Source: Actinomycetes bacterium (GTDB lineage: Bacteria > Actinomycetota > Acidimicrobiia > Acidimicrobiales > RAAP-2). From it: a stretch of DNA of 62,970 nucleotides. Of this stretch, positions 26,338 through 34,957 are shown piece by piece (position 1 is the first letter of the stretch; each line of letters starts with the position of its first letter). The notes beneath the pieces were generated by a model. The model was given only the letters and a program-made list of their open reading frames with translations. It was not told the DNA's origin and made no database searches. The stretch is taken from assembly GCA_021779735.1 (NCBI GenBank), contig JAJYAC010000005.1, positions 1 through 62,970 of the forward strand, given 5' to 3'. A program made the translations under genes and the position numbers.

Positions 26338-27239
26338 GCGTCTTCGTCGCTCTCACCTTCAGTGGCGTCGCCCTCGGCGCCATCTACTTCTTGGCCGCGT
26401 CGGGCCTCTCGCTCATCTACGGGCTCATGGATATCCTGAACTTCGCTCACGGCCTCTTCATGACGCTAGGTGCGTACGCCGCCTGGGACGTCGCGACGCA
26501 CGTCCCGGTGTCGTGGGGCGCACCGTTCGTCTTTGTCGTGGCGCTAGTGGCTGCGGTGGCCGGAGGCGCGTTAGCCGCTGGCTTAACTGAGGTGCTCGTC
26601 ATTCGTCCTCTCTATGGGCGTCCCGTGAGCCAGATCCTCGTGACGATTGGACTGGACCTTGCGGTGACTGGGCTTCTCCTGGGGGGCTTTGGCAGTAACT
26701 CACTGTCGGTTCCCGTTCCCTTGTGGATGATGGAGGCGTCGCACATCGGTGGAGTGAACCTTCCCAACGCCGACTTCGTAGCCCTGCTGGGCGGTGTCGT
26801 TATCCTCGTGGCCCTCGAGTGGTTCCTACGGCGCACGCGCTACGGGATCATCATTCGCGCCGGGGTAGAAAATCGCGCGATGGTGAGTGCGCTGGGCATC
26901 AACGTGGCGCGCGCGTTCTCGGTGGTGTTCGTGATCGGCGGGGCTATGGCGGGTGTGGCCGGACTCTTGTACGCCGTGGTCTTTAGCGGCGACCTCATCT
27001 CGCCTACCCAGGGAGACAGCCTTCTGATCTTCGCGTTCATCGTGGTGGTGATCGGTGGACTTGGATCGATTCGCGGTTCGGCGATCGCCGCGCTGATGGT
27101 GGGTCTCGTGCAGGACTACACGAACTTCTACTGGGGTAGTCACTCGGGCATGGCCGAGATCGGCAATCTCTCCGTGGTCCTACTACTGGCGCTCGTACTC
27201 GAGTGGCGCCCGCGCGGACTGTTCGGCAGCACGTTGTGA
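26334..27239 (+). CDS. HAAT-type ABC transporter permease (LivH-like)
   Basis: A 301-residue permease with about eight hydrophobic helices. GLMDILNFAHGLFMTLGAYAAW and RTRYGIIIRAGVENRAMVSALGINV (the ATPase-contacting EAA-like loop) are LivH landmarks, and GGLGSIRGSAIAALMVGLVQ closes the domain. The GTG start overlaps the LivF-like gene. The stop overlaps the next permease start (GTGA). Confidence 0.94.
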   Translation: MSVFVALTFSGVALGAIYFLAASGLSLIYGLMDILNFAHGLFMTLGAYAAWDVATHVPVSWGAPFVFVVALVAAVAGGALAAGLTEVLVIRPLYGRPVSQILVTIGLDLAVTGLLLGGFGSNSLSVPVPLWMMEASHIGGVNLPNADFVALLGGVVILVALEWFLRRTRYGIIIRAGVENRAMVSALGINVARAFSVVFVIGGAMAGVAGLLYAVVFSGDLISPTQGDSLLIFAFIVVVIGGLGSIRGSAIAALMVGLVQDYTNFYWGSHSGMAEIGNLSVVLLLALVLEWRPRGLFGSTL

Positions 27240-28306
27240 AACTCACACGCTCGCTCGTTTTCGGTGGCGCCCTCTTGGTCTTCTTCGCCGCTCTGCCCTA
27301 CATTGGCCTGCACGTCGCCTGGGTGCTTCCGAGCACGGTCAACGTTGTGAACTCGACCGGCACCTTGGAAGTCTTGGCGCTCTGCTTCATCTTCGCGGGA
27401 GTGGCGCTTGGCTACGACGTCATCTTCGGATTCACCGGACTCCTGTCACTGGGACCCGTCATGTACTTTGCTACCGGCGTCTACGTCTTTGACATCACCC
27501 TTACGCGTTGGAACTGGCCGCTCGCTCCCGCACTTGCTCTCACCTTTGGCGTGTCTCTTGTGCTCGCAGTGGTCCTCGGTGCGATCGCCCTACGCGTCAG
27601 CGGCATCGCGTTCACGATGGTGACGCTGGCCTTTGCGCAAGCGTTCTACTACCTCATCGAAGACAATCCCCACGGGCTGACCGGTGGTGACACGGGTCTC
27701 GCCCTCAGCAGCGTGCGGCTACCGGAATTCATGTCCGGGGCGGTGTCTAACACGCGCAATCTGTACTGGATCGCCTTTGGTTTCCTCGTCGTCGCCTACG
27801 CCGTCGTTTGGCTGGTCACCGAGTCAGCCACCGGGCACGTACTCGTCGCAATTCGTGAGAACGAGCGCCGGTTGGAAGTTCTTGGGATCGAACCATTTCG
27901 CTACAAGCTGGCGGCCTACACACTCTCCTCCATGGTGGCAACCGGCGGAGGTGTCGCCTACATTTTGCTCATTGGCACGGCGGTGCCTAGTGCCGTGGCA
28001 TCGACGACCGTGACGCTGTCGATACTCATCATGGTGGTTCTCGGCGGAGCGGGGACGCGTTGGGGCGCTGTGACCGGTGCGATGCTCTATGTCTACCTTC
28101 AGCAGTACTTGCTTAAAGTGGCCGCTGAGCCATCGTTCGCGTCAATGCCGAGCGTGCTTCGCGTGCCGCTGTCCCAGCCACAGTTCTTACTCGGAACGAT
28201 CTTCGTGCTATTTGTCATCTTTGTTCCTGGCGGACTCGCGGGGCTCGCGAGTCGGCGTTCGCGTTCGTTGAAAGTCACCCAGCGAGAAGGGAGGAGACGA
28301 GTATGA
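27236..28306 (+). CDS. HAAT-type ABC transporter permease (LivM-like)
   Basis: A 356-residue permease with about ten hydrophobic segments. GYDVIFGFTGLLSLG (the LivM signature), VSGIAFTMVTLAFAQAFYYLI and ATGHVLVAIRENERRLEVLGIEPFRYKLAAY are family blocks. The GTG start at 27236 overlaps the LivH-like stop. The C-terminus is basic (RRSRSLKVTQREGRRRV). Its stop overlaps the start of the dehydrogenase gene (ATGA), linking transport with metabolism. Confidence 0.94.
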   Translation: MKLTRSLVFGGALLVFFAALPYIGLHVAWVLPSTVNVVNSTGTLEVLALCFIFAGVALGYDVIFGFTGLLSLGPVMYFATGVYVFDITLTRWNWPLAPALALTFGVSLVLAVVLGAIALRVSGIAFTMVTLAFAQAFYYLIEDNPHGLTGGDTGLALSSVRLPEFMSGAVSNTRNLYWIAFGFLVVAYAVVWLVTESATGHVLVAIRENERRLEVLGIEPFRYKLAAYTLSSMVATGGGVAYILLIGTAVPSAVASTTVTLSILIMVVLGGAGTRWGAVTGAMLYVYLQQYLLKVAAEPSFASMPSVLRVPLSQPQFLLGTIFVLFVIFVPGGLAGLASRRSRSLKVTQREGRRRV

Positions 28307-29088
28307 CGCTACGAGGTCGATCGGCTCTCGTGACCGGGTCGACGAGCGGCATTGGCCTCGCCATTGCGCGCTCGCTGGCTGGCGAGGGAGCCAACGTTAT
28401 GATCAACGGCTTTGGCGATCGCGAGGAGACTGTGCGAGTGTGTCGCGCCATCGCCGAGAAGTACTCGGTTGAAGTGGATTACGACGACGCGGATCTCAGC
28501 GTCGCCGATGGAGCCGTGGGTCTCGTCGCGCGAACCCAGGAGCGCTTCGCACAACTTGACATTCTGGTCAACAATGCCGGTATCCAGTACGTCGCGCCCG
28601 TCGAGGAATTTCCGGCGGACCGCTGGGACGCAGTGATCGCGATAAACCTCTCAGCCGCCTTCCATACAATGAGAGCCGCTATTCCCGGGATGCGAGCCGC
28701 GCGTTGGGGTCGAATCATCAATGTCGCTTCAGCCCACGGTCTCGTGGCAAGTGCCCACAAAGTGGCCTACGTGGCGGCCAAGCATGGACTCATCGGCGCG
28801 ACCAAGGTCGCGGCGATCGAGCTGGCCAACGACGCGATCACGGTGAACGCGATTTGCCCTGGGTGGGTGCTCACGCCTTTGGTGGAGCGTCAGCTGGCCG
28901 ATCGGGCTCGCGAGGGCGGCACTGACGTGGCTCGTGAGAGCACGAAGCTCCTCGAGGAAAAGCAACCGATGCACCAGTTCACTACGCCCGAGTCCATCGG
29001 CGCCATGGCCGTGTTTCTGTGTTCGGACGCGGCAGCCACGATCACGGGTGCGCCGCTGTCGATCGATGGAGGATGGGTTGCCCAATAG
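28303..29088 (+). CDS. 3-hydroxybutyrate dehydrogenase-like SDR
   Basis: A 261-residue short-chain dehydrogenase. The cofactor motif TGSTSGIG is at residues 11-18, NNAG follows, and the catalytic Tyr/Lys are Y156 and K160. The length, the INGFGD segment after the second strand, and the C-terminal ITGAPLSIDGGWVAQ match D-3-hydroxybutyrate dehydrogenases. It oxidises the hydroxyacid to acetoacetate with NAD. The start overlaps the LivM-like gene by four bases, so import and oxidation are co-produced; CoA-transferase is encoded in the opposite arm. Confidence 0.85.
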   Translation: MTLRGRSALVTGSTSGIGLAIARSLAGEGANVMINGFGDREETVRVCRAIAEKYSVEVDYDDADLSVADGAVGLVARTQERFAQLDILVNNAGIQYVAPVEEFPADRWDAVIAINLSAAFHTMRAAIPGMRAARWGRIINVASAHGLVASAHKVAYVAAKHGLIGATKVAAIELANDAITVNAICPGWVLTPLVERQLADRAREGGTDVARESTKLLEEKQPMHQFTTPESIGAMAVFLCSDAAATITGAPLSIDGGWVAQ

Positions 29089-29167
29089 GTGCCAGAGCCA
29101 CTAGTCGATTGTCCTGTGAGCACGTGAAGTAGTAGAGAGGGGATGAGGGGCGGATTGGAAGTGTGAC

Positions 29168-29890
29168 ATGTCGACGCCCCTCTACAAGCGCCCCGCGGTG
29201 ATCGTGTTGGCCGTGGTCGTGATTATTGCCTTCCTCATCGTGGGTGTGCTGGCCGCGCGCTCGACGGTGTCGGTGCCGAGCGCCCCCCGGTCAGTTCACG
29301 CGGTGGCGGGTAACGCCCGCGCGACAATCAGCTGGACGGCCCCGAGCAGCGACGGTGGCGCTGCGATTACGAAGTATCGAGCGAGTTCTACCCTCGGCGC
29401 GAAGTCCTGCACGAGTGCCACGACGTCGTGTGTGGTCCTGGGACTGACTAACGGCGTCGCGTACTCCTTTCGGGTGACGGCGACGAACAGCGCGGGCACC
29501 AGCGTGTCATCGGTTACCTCCAACTCGGTGACGCCGCGCTACGGCGCGTGCGTCGCGTTTTGGAGTCTCCCGTCACGTCCAGTCTCCGCAGACGTTCTCG
29601 CCGCAATCACGCATTACTACCGCGCGAGTCATCTCACGCCGGTCTCCGTGGTGAAGAACCGCGAGATGATTCTCTCGGTCGCCGATCAGAGCGTCGGTGT
29701 GCACCACTGCTCGAACGCCGATGGATCAGTGGCGAGTTACGTCGGCATGGTGCCCGCCAACTCCGCGGAGGCGGTGATGCTCGAGGTCACTCACTTGCCC
29801 TATCCGGTCACCGGTGGCTCCGTTAGCTTCATCACTCTCGCCAAGACCGCAAGTGGCTGGCGAGTCGTGAACGAGGGGACCGGCCCCTAG
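29168..29890 (+). CDS. Membrane-anchored protein with one fibronectin type III domain
   Basis: A 240-residue protein with an N-terminal transmembrane anchor (about 10-30), an FN3 domain (about 37-125: PSAPRSVHAVAGNARATISWTAP, FRVTATNSAGTS) and a C-terminal region of about 115 residues that I do not recognise (SLPSRPVSADVLAAITHYY onward, with two cysteines). The short cytoplasmic N-terminus implies an extracellular domain. GGAAG precedes the ATG. It stands alone 79 bases after the dehydrogenase gene; function unknown. Confidence 0.75.
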   Translation: MSTPLYKRPAVIVLAVVVIIAFLIVGVLAARSTVSVPSAPRSVHAVAGNARATISWTAPSSDGGAAITKYRASSTLGAKSCTSATTSCVVLGLTNGVAYSFRVTATNSAGTSVSSVTSNSVTPRYGACVAFWSLPSRPVSADVLAAITHYYRASHLTPVSVVKNREMILSVADQSVGVHHCSNADGSVASYVGMVPANSAEAVMLEVTHLPYPVTGGSVSFITLAKTASGWRVVNEGTGP

Positions 29891-29966
29891 GAGCCGAACG
29901 TCTGTGCCGGGCGAGTCGCGTGCCTAGGATGGCCCACGTGACGGCGTCACCCTGCGCGGGTCTGCC

Positions 29967-31247
29967 TTGACGCACCCGCGCGTGGGCCGACTGGTGCGAA
30001 ACGCCACCGCACTCATGGTGAGCGGTGGTGGTACCGCCGTCTTGGGGGTGGTGTTTTGGGGCGTCGCCGCTCACCGCGTCGCACCGGCCACGATTGGGCG
30101 CTCGTCGGCGGAGATCTCGGCGATCACGCTGGTCGCCACGTTGGCCCAACTGGGTATTCCCTCGATGTTCGAGAGGTTTCTGCCCGTGTCGGGACCACGA
30201 ACCCACCTCATCATCTTGCGCGCGTACGGGGTGTGCGTCGTCGCGGCTCTGATTCTCAGCGTCGGCTACCTGGTCGGCGGATTTGGCACCGCGTTCGTCC
30301 CCTCGGCGTTTTTCTGGCGGGCCTTCTTCGTCGCGGCGACCGTCCTGTGGACCCTGTTCGCGCTGCAAGACTCCGTGCTCGTTGGTTTGCGCGCGACGCG
30401 GTGGGTGCCGGTGGAGAACATCCTCTACTCGGCGGTGAAGTTGGCGCTCCTGCCGCTCGTGGTGGCGGCTGCCGGGGCCAACGCGATCCTCGTCGCCTGG
30501 GTAGCGCCCGTGGCCGTGGCGATCCTCGCGGTGAACTGGTACCTCTTCTCGCGGCGCGTCCCCTCCCACGAGTCCCGTGCGACGCTCGTCGCGGAGTTTC
30601 CGGCGCCGCGCCACTTTGTCTCCCTGGCGGGCGCCCAGTACGCGGCGTTGTTGATCAACGTCCTCACGCCGCTCATTGCGGTCATCATCGTGATCCGTCG
30701 CCTGGGTCCGGTCGCCGGGGCGCACTACTACTTGCCGGCGCTGGTGGCGAGTGGAGTGAGTCTCTTTCTGGGCAGCATCATTCGCTCCTTCCTCGTCGAG
30801 GCGTCGACGGAGCCCGAGCACGTGGCCCGACACGCGAGGGTCGCCCTGCGCGCGATGGCCCTCGTCGTGATCGTCAGCGTCGGCCTGGGTGTCGCGGTGG
30901 CTCCCCTCCTCCTGCGCATCTTCGGCGCGTCCTACGCCACCGAGGGCGTGACGCTGCTGCGTCTACTGCTCGTGTCCCTGGTGGGGTTCGCGGTAACGGA
31001 CTTCTACTCGGCGTTCGCGCTCTTGGACCAGAAGGTGTGGCGCATCGTGGTGCGCGAGGCACTCGCCACCGCACTCTACTTTCTCCTCGTCATCACACTG
31101 ATTGGGCGGTTGGGAATCGTGGCCCTGGGCATCGCCACTCTCGTGAACGCGAGCCTGCAGGGCCTCTTCTTCCTGCCCGCACTCACCTCGCGTCTGAGGT
31201 CGCTGCGCGCAGTGGCGCGCGAACGAGGGGCGCGCGGCGCGCCGTGA
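29967..31247 (+). CDS. Polysaccharide flippase (Wzx/MOP-like)
   Basis: A 426-residue membrane protein with about 12 hydrophobic helices, of the polysaccharide-export MOP type. It opens with VRNATALMVSGGGTAVLGVVFWGVAAHRVAP, typical of O-antigen/teichoic-type flippases, and contains LLLRIFGASYATEGVTLLRLL near the end. It probably moves an undecaprenyl-linked glycan across the membrane. The start is uncertain: TTG 29967 or a nearby GTG. The stop overlaps the glycosyltransferase GTG by three bases, implying a shared glycan pathway. Confidence 0.82.
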   Translation: MTHPRVGRLVRNATALMVSGGGTAVLGVVFWGVAAHRVAPATIGRSSAEISAITLVATLAQLGIPSMFERFLPVSGPRTHLIILRAYGVCVVAALILSVGYLVGGFGTAFVPSAFFWRAFFVAATVLWTLFALQDSVLVGLRATRWVPVENILYSAVKLALLPLVVAAAGANAILVAWVAPVAVAILAVNWYLFSRRVPSHESRATLVAEFPAPRHFVSLAGAQYAALLINVLTPLIAVIIVIRRLGPVAGAHYYLPALVASGVSLFLGSIIRSFLVEASTEPEHVARHARVALRAMALVVIVSVGLGVAVAPLLLRIFGASYATEGVTLLRLLLVSLVGFAVTDFYSAFALLDQKVWRIVVREALATALYFLLVITLIGRLGIVALGIATLVNASLQGLFFLPALTSRLRSLRAVARERGARGAP

Positions 31248-32371
31248 AGATACTCACCGACTCCGCGCTGCTCGACGTCGCGGGGGGCATTGAGTGGAAC
31301 ACGCTGCAGATGGCCACCGCCCTCGCGGATCGCGGTCACCAGATACGCGTGGTGTACGCCCACGACGGGCCCCTGCGAACCCGCTACGAGCGCGCAGGCA
31401 TCACCCTCGACGGGCCGGTGGACTTCACCTTCGACGCGCGCCACCCACTGGCCACGTCCGCTCGCTTCGCTCGCTCGATCGTCATCGCCCGGCGCTTCGC
31501 CCCCGAGGTGCTCTGGTTGAATCGGGTCGAGCACGTCCAGTGGGCCGAGGCGGTGGCGATCGGCTCGCGCTGTCGCATCGTCTGCCAGCTGCACCACCCT
31601 CCGCGTGACGGGCGCGAGTCACGCCTCCTGGGTCGTGTCGCGCACTTCGTGGCGGTCTCGGCCTACGTGCGCGACGTGTGGATCGCGGCCGGCGTGAGCG
31701 CCAAGAAGATCACCGTGATCTACAACGCGTTGCCGAGCCAGGACTACCCCTACGGCGACGAGCGCGAGCGGGCCGAGGCTCGTGAACGCCTCGGCCTGCC
31801 CGCCGAGGGCGCGATCGTTCTCTCCTACGGGCGAATCAGCGAGGACAAGGGGATCGGCACTCTCCTCGACGCCTGGGCGACGCTGGGACTCGATTCGCGC
31901 GAGGCGCTCTTGGTCCTCGTGGGTTCGCCGTCACCCTTCGACGTCCCCGCCCTGGCCGCGCGCCTCGCGCGCCTCGCCCCGGGAACGGTGCGCTACGTGC
32001 CGGCTCAGGAGGACGTCGTGCCCTACCTGCACGCGTCCGACGTCGTGGTCGTCCCCTCGGTGGCGCCCGAGGCCTTCGGGCGCGTCGCCAGCGAAGCCTT
32101 GACGTCGGGGCGACCCGTCGTGGCGACGCGCGCCGGCGCCCTCGGTGAGATCCTGGCCGGGCCGATGAGTCGCTTCCTCGTCGATCGCGGTGACGCTCGT
32201 CAACTGGCGAGTCGGATCTCTTCGCTGCTCAACTGGCGCGAGGCCGAGCCTCACCTGGGCGAGGAGTGCCACGTCTGGGCAACCTCGACGTTTCCCTTCG
32301 AGGAGACGACGAGCAGACTCGAGAGGGCCCTGGCGCGCGTCGCGCACGCGCCGAGACGAGGGCGCGTCTAG
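31244..32371 (+). CDS. GT4-type glycosyltransferase
   Basis: A 375-residue GT-B fold enzyme. The N-terminal domain has a GGIEWNTLQMATALADRGH donor/acceptor glycine loop, then AVSAYVRDVW and a linker. The C-terminal domain has SYGRISEDKGIGTLLDAW and the nucleotide-sugar motif EAFGRVASEALTSGRPVVAT (E-x7-E). The sugar and acceptor are not evident. GTG 31244 overlaps the flippase stop; a much longer open frame through the flippase gene is only a shadow. Confidence 0.87.
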   Translation: MKILTDSALLDVAGGIEWNTLQMATALADRGHQIRVVYAHDGPLRTRYERAGITLDGPVDFTFDARHPLATSARFARSIVIARRFAPEVLWLNRVEHVQWAEAVAIGSRCRIVCQLHHPPRDGRESRLLGRVAHFVAVSAYVRDVWIAAGVSAKKITVIYNALPSQDYPYGDERERAEARERLGLPAEGAIVLSYGRISEDKGIGTLLDAWATLGLDSREALLVLVGSPSPFDVPALAARLARLAPGTVRYVPAQEDVVPYLHASDVVVVPSVAPEAFGRVASEALTSGRPVVATRAGALGEILAGPMSRFLVDRGDARQLASRISSLLNWREAEPHLGEECHVWATSTFPFEETTSRLERALARVAHAPRRGRV

Positions 32372-32380
32372 CGGCTTCTT

Positions 32381-33157
32381 CTACTTCGGTTGCATGCGGA
32401 TGCCGGCGTCGATGCGCACTGACTCGGCGTTCATGTAGCTGTTCGACAGCAGCTCCACGGCGAGCGAGGCGAATTCGGCGGCGTACCCGAGGCGCTTGGG
32501 AAAGAGCACGCCTGTCCCCAGGCGCGCCTTGAACTCGTCGGAGGCCTCGCCCGTGCCGTAGATGGGGGTGTCGATGAGTCCGGGCAGGATGCAGTTCGCG
32601 CGCACGCCAATGGCCGCGAGGTCGCGCGCGAGCGGCAAAGTCAGGCCGACGACGCCCCCCTTGGACGAGGAGTAGGCGACTTGGCCGATCTGACCGTCTT
32701 CGGCAGCCACCGAGGCGGTGTTGAGGATGGCGCCGCGCAGTCCGTCGGGGTCGGGAGTGTTGTGGCTCATCGCGGTGGCCGTCAGTCGGCACACGTTGAA
32801 CGTGCCGACGAGGTTGATCTCGATGACCTTGCGGTAGATGTCGAGGTCGTGGGCGCTGGCGTACTCGCCGTCCTTGCCAATCGTGCGCGTCGCCCAGCCC
32901 ACGCCGGCGCAGTTCACGACGCTCCACAGGGGAGCCATGGACGTCGCCGCGTCGATGGCCGCGATGACCTGGTCGGTGCTGGTGACGTCGCAGTGCACGT
33001 AGGCGCCGCCGATCTGTGCGGCGACGGCCTCGCCGTTGGCGTCGTTGAGGTCCGCCACCACGACGGACACGCCGCGGGCGGCGAGTGCTCGGGCGGTGGC
33101 CTCACCCAGACCGGAGGCGCCCCCGGTCACGATCGCTGAGGTCTTGGTCAATTCCAT
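32381..33157 (-). CDS. Short-chain dehydrogenase, 3-hydroxyacyl-CoA dehydrogenase type 2-like
   Basis: A 258-residue SDR. It has TGGASGLG at residues 12-19, NCAG, and a Tyr/Lys pair in AYSSSKGG. ILPGLIDTPIYG and a C-terminal SYMNAESVRIDAG resemble HSD17B10/FadB2-type 3-hydroxyacyl-CoA dehydrogenases used in beta-oxidation, so NAD-linked oxidation of a 3-hydroxyacyl-CoA is likely. AAAGGAGATA precedes ATG 33157. It is convergent with the glycosyltransferase gene, with a nine-base gap. Confidence 0.85.
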   Translation of the reverse strand: MELTKTSAIVTGGASGLGEATARALAARGVSVVVADLNDANGEAVAAQIGGAYVHCDVTSTDQVIAAIDAATSMAPLWSVVNCAGVGWATRTIGKDGEYASAHDLDIYRKVIEINLVGTFNVCRLTATAMSHNTPDPDGLRGAILNTASVAAEDGQIGQVAYSSSKGGVVGLTLPLARDLAAIGVRANCILPGLIDTPIYGTGEASDEFKARLGTGVLFPKRLGYAAEFASLAVELLSNSYMNAESVRIDAGIRMQPK

Positions 33158-33236
33158 GGCTATCTCCTTTGTCGCCGCTCGCACCTTCGAGTCAAGCAGA
33201 TCACGGCGAAGTCCCGCGACGTCGGGTGGCCCTCGC

Positions 33237-34826
33237 CTACCCCGCGGCGTCGCGGCCCTTGCGTACGGCGAGGAGGACACCGTGTCGATCGGCGAGCACG
33301 CGAAACGGTCCGCGTGGGCGCGTGAGACGATGCAGCAACGCCAACTGGCTCGAGGTGTTCTCGCTTGTAAAGACGAGGAGGTAGTTGGCGTCGGTCCCCG
33401 ACTCGGGGGGCTGACCCGCTCCCACTCCGTAGTTCGAGCGCACCCACGGGTTGGGCCAGGTGTAGATGCGATCGCGGTGAGTCAGGTGGGGTTCGATGTT
33501 GTACGACGCCGAGACCGCCGCGTTGGCGGGAATGCGCCTCAGGAGTTTCGTGGCTTCACGGGACTGCGCGCTCGGCTGCAGCGCCCAGACGCCACTGTTG
33601 AACACGCGCTGATTGAGTGACGACGGCGAGTACGTCGCGTTGGTGATGAGCGAGGCGCCCGCGAGGACGAGCGAGGCGAGAACGAGCAGCCCGCGTCGCG
33701 TGACTCGCCCGAGGCCCTCGATCATCGCAATGAAGAGCCCCGTGGCGATGAATGTCGTGTACTGGAAGCGAATGTCGGCGGGGTAGCCCTGATTGTTGGC
33801 GACGTTGAGTAGAAACGTCGGCACCACGAGAATCAACGTCACGGGCGAGAGCACGAAGAGGAGTCCGAGAGGTAGGGCTAGCTGCTCGTAGTAGTGGACG
33901 TGGCTCCAGGTGAAGATCGCGTTGACGATGTGGCTCGGGTGGCGCACGATGTTGACCAGGATGCTCCAGAAGGACGAGCCGAATTGGGAGTACATGTAGA
34001 GGTAGATCTGCGTCGCGTTGGGCGTGGCCAGGGGCATGATGACGCGCACGCTGATCACGAACCACGCCGCCGCGACCCCGATCGTGGCGAGCGCCACGCG
34101 AGTCTGGCGACGAGCGAGCAGTAGCGCGCCGAGGGCGATGACGGCGAGCGCGGCGTCCTCCTTGGTCGACAGGACGAGGGCGACGCAGACCCAGTAGGGC
34201 CACCAGCGGTGGCGGTCGGCGAACCAGTAGGCGTAGACGAAGGCGGGCAAGGCCAGGTACTCCGGATGGAAGGCCCACCAGGTCATCCACTCATTGGCTG
34301 GGTAGAGCAGCCACGCGAAGGGAACGACGAGCGCGAGTCGATCCGAGTGGAGGCGAGCGCGCGCGAGTTGGTAGAGGGGCACGGCGACTGACGCGATGGC
34401 CGCGACCTGGACCAGGTAGAGGAAGTGGGGTCCCGCGCCGAGCCAGTAGAACGGCACGAGTAGGTAGATGACGGGGTTGACGTGGTTCGCCCACAGAGGG
34501 AGGCCCCTCACCGTGCCCAGAGCGTTGAGGTGGTGTGCGGCGAGCCAGATCTGCTGATCGAAGATGCCGAGGTCGAAGTCGAAGGTGCCGAAGTTCGATT
34601 GCTGCGCCCAGGTGAGAACTCCGAAGTAGGCGACGTAGAGAGCGATCATCGTCGCCAGGACGACGCGGGGCTTGACCCACTCGTAGGAGATACTCGGAGG
34701 GCGCACCCGGGGAACGCGCAGCCGGATTTCAAGAACCCGGCCCGACGCCACAGACTCCTCGGGCGCACTCGACGCGGGGCGATCGGTCGCGTCGTCGGGA
34801 CTGTCACCCACGTTCACGCCCCCCAT
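33237..34826 (-). CDS. DUF2079 family integral membrane protein
   Basis: A 529-residue polytopic protein with about 10-11 hydrophobic helices. The sequences NFGTFDFDLGIFDQQIWLAAHH, PLWANHVNPVIYLLVPFYWLG and WWAFHPEYLALP are the DUF2079 hallmarks. The family resembles GT-C lipid-linked-sugar transferases, but no reaction is established. The C-terminal 140 residues form a non-membrane domain with conserved YNIEPHLTHRD, probably extracellular. The ATG lies in the divergent space shared with rlmN. Confidence 0.85.
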   Translation of the reverse strand: MGGVNVGDSPDDATDRPASSAPEESVASGRVLEIRLRVPRVRPPSISYEWVKPRVVLATMIALYVAYFGVLTWAQQSNFGTFDFDLGIFDQQIWLAAHHLNALGTVRGLPLWANHVNPVIYLLVPFYWLGAGPHFLYLVQVAAIASVAVPLYQLARARLHSDRLALVVPFAWLLYPANEWMTWWAFHPEYLALPAFVYAYWFADRHRWWPYWVCVALVLSTKEDAALAVIALGALLLARRQTRVALATIGVAAAWFVISVRVIMPLATPNATQIYLYMYSQFGSSFWSILVNIVRHPSHIVNAIFTWSHVHYYEQLALPLGLLFVLSPVTLILVVPTFLLNVANNQGYPADIRFQYTTFIATGLFIAMIEGLGRVTRRGLLVLASLVLAGASLITNATYSPSSLNQRVFNSGVWALQPSAQSREATKLLRRIPANAAVSASYNIEPHLTHRDRIYTWPNPWVRSNYGVGAGQPPESGTDANYLLVFTSENTSSQLALLHRLTRPRGPFRVLADRHGVLLAVRKGRDAAG

Positions 34827-34852
34827 TAAATGAGTTCGTCGCGCGAGACGTC

Positions 34853-34879
34853 CGCGCGGTAGACCGACCCTACCGCGCG
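34853..34879. promoter_or_regulatory. Perfect 10-bp inverted repeat between DUF2079 gene and rlmN
   Basis: CGCGCGGTAG (34853-34862) and CTACCGCGCG (34870-34879) around a 7-bp spacer, in the 131-bp divergent gap. There is no T-tract, and no terminator is needed between divergent genes, so an operator or a leader hairpin of the DUF2079 transcript is more likely. Confidence 0.4.
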
Positions 34880-34957
34880 TCGATTCCCCGAGGCCGGAGG
34901 AAGGCGTCCCGGCTGCGTTGGCCCGGCTCGGGAAACGTCATGCGGGTCTAACGTGGA

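Noticed and set aside
30056..31243. Very long open frame running through the flippase gene into the glycosyltransferase, giving an apparent 771-residue protein
   Set aside because: The first two-thirds are Arg/Gly/Pro-rich shadow sequence of the flippase in another frame. Only the part from GTG 31244 is a real glycosyltransferase.
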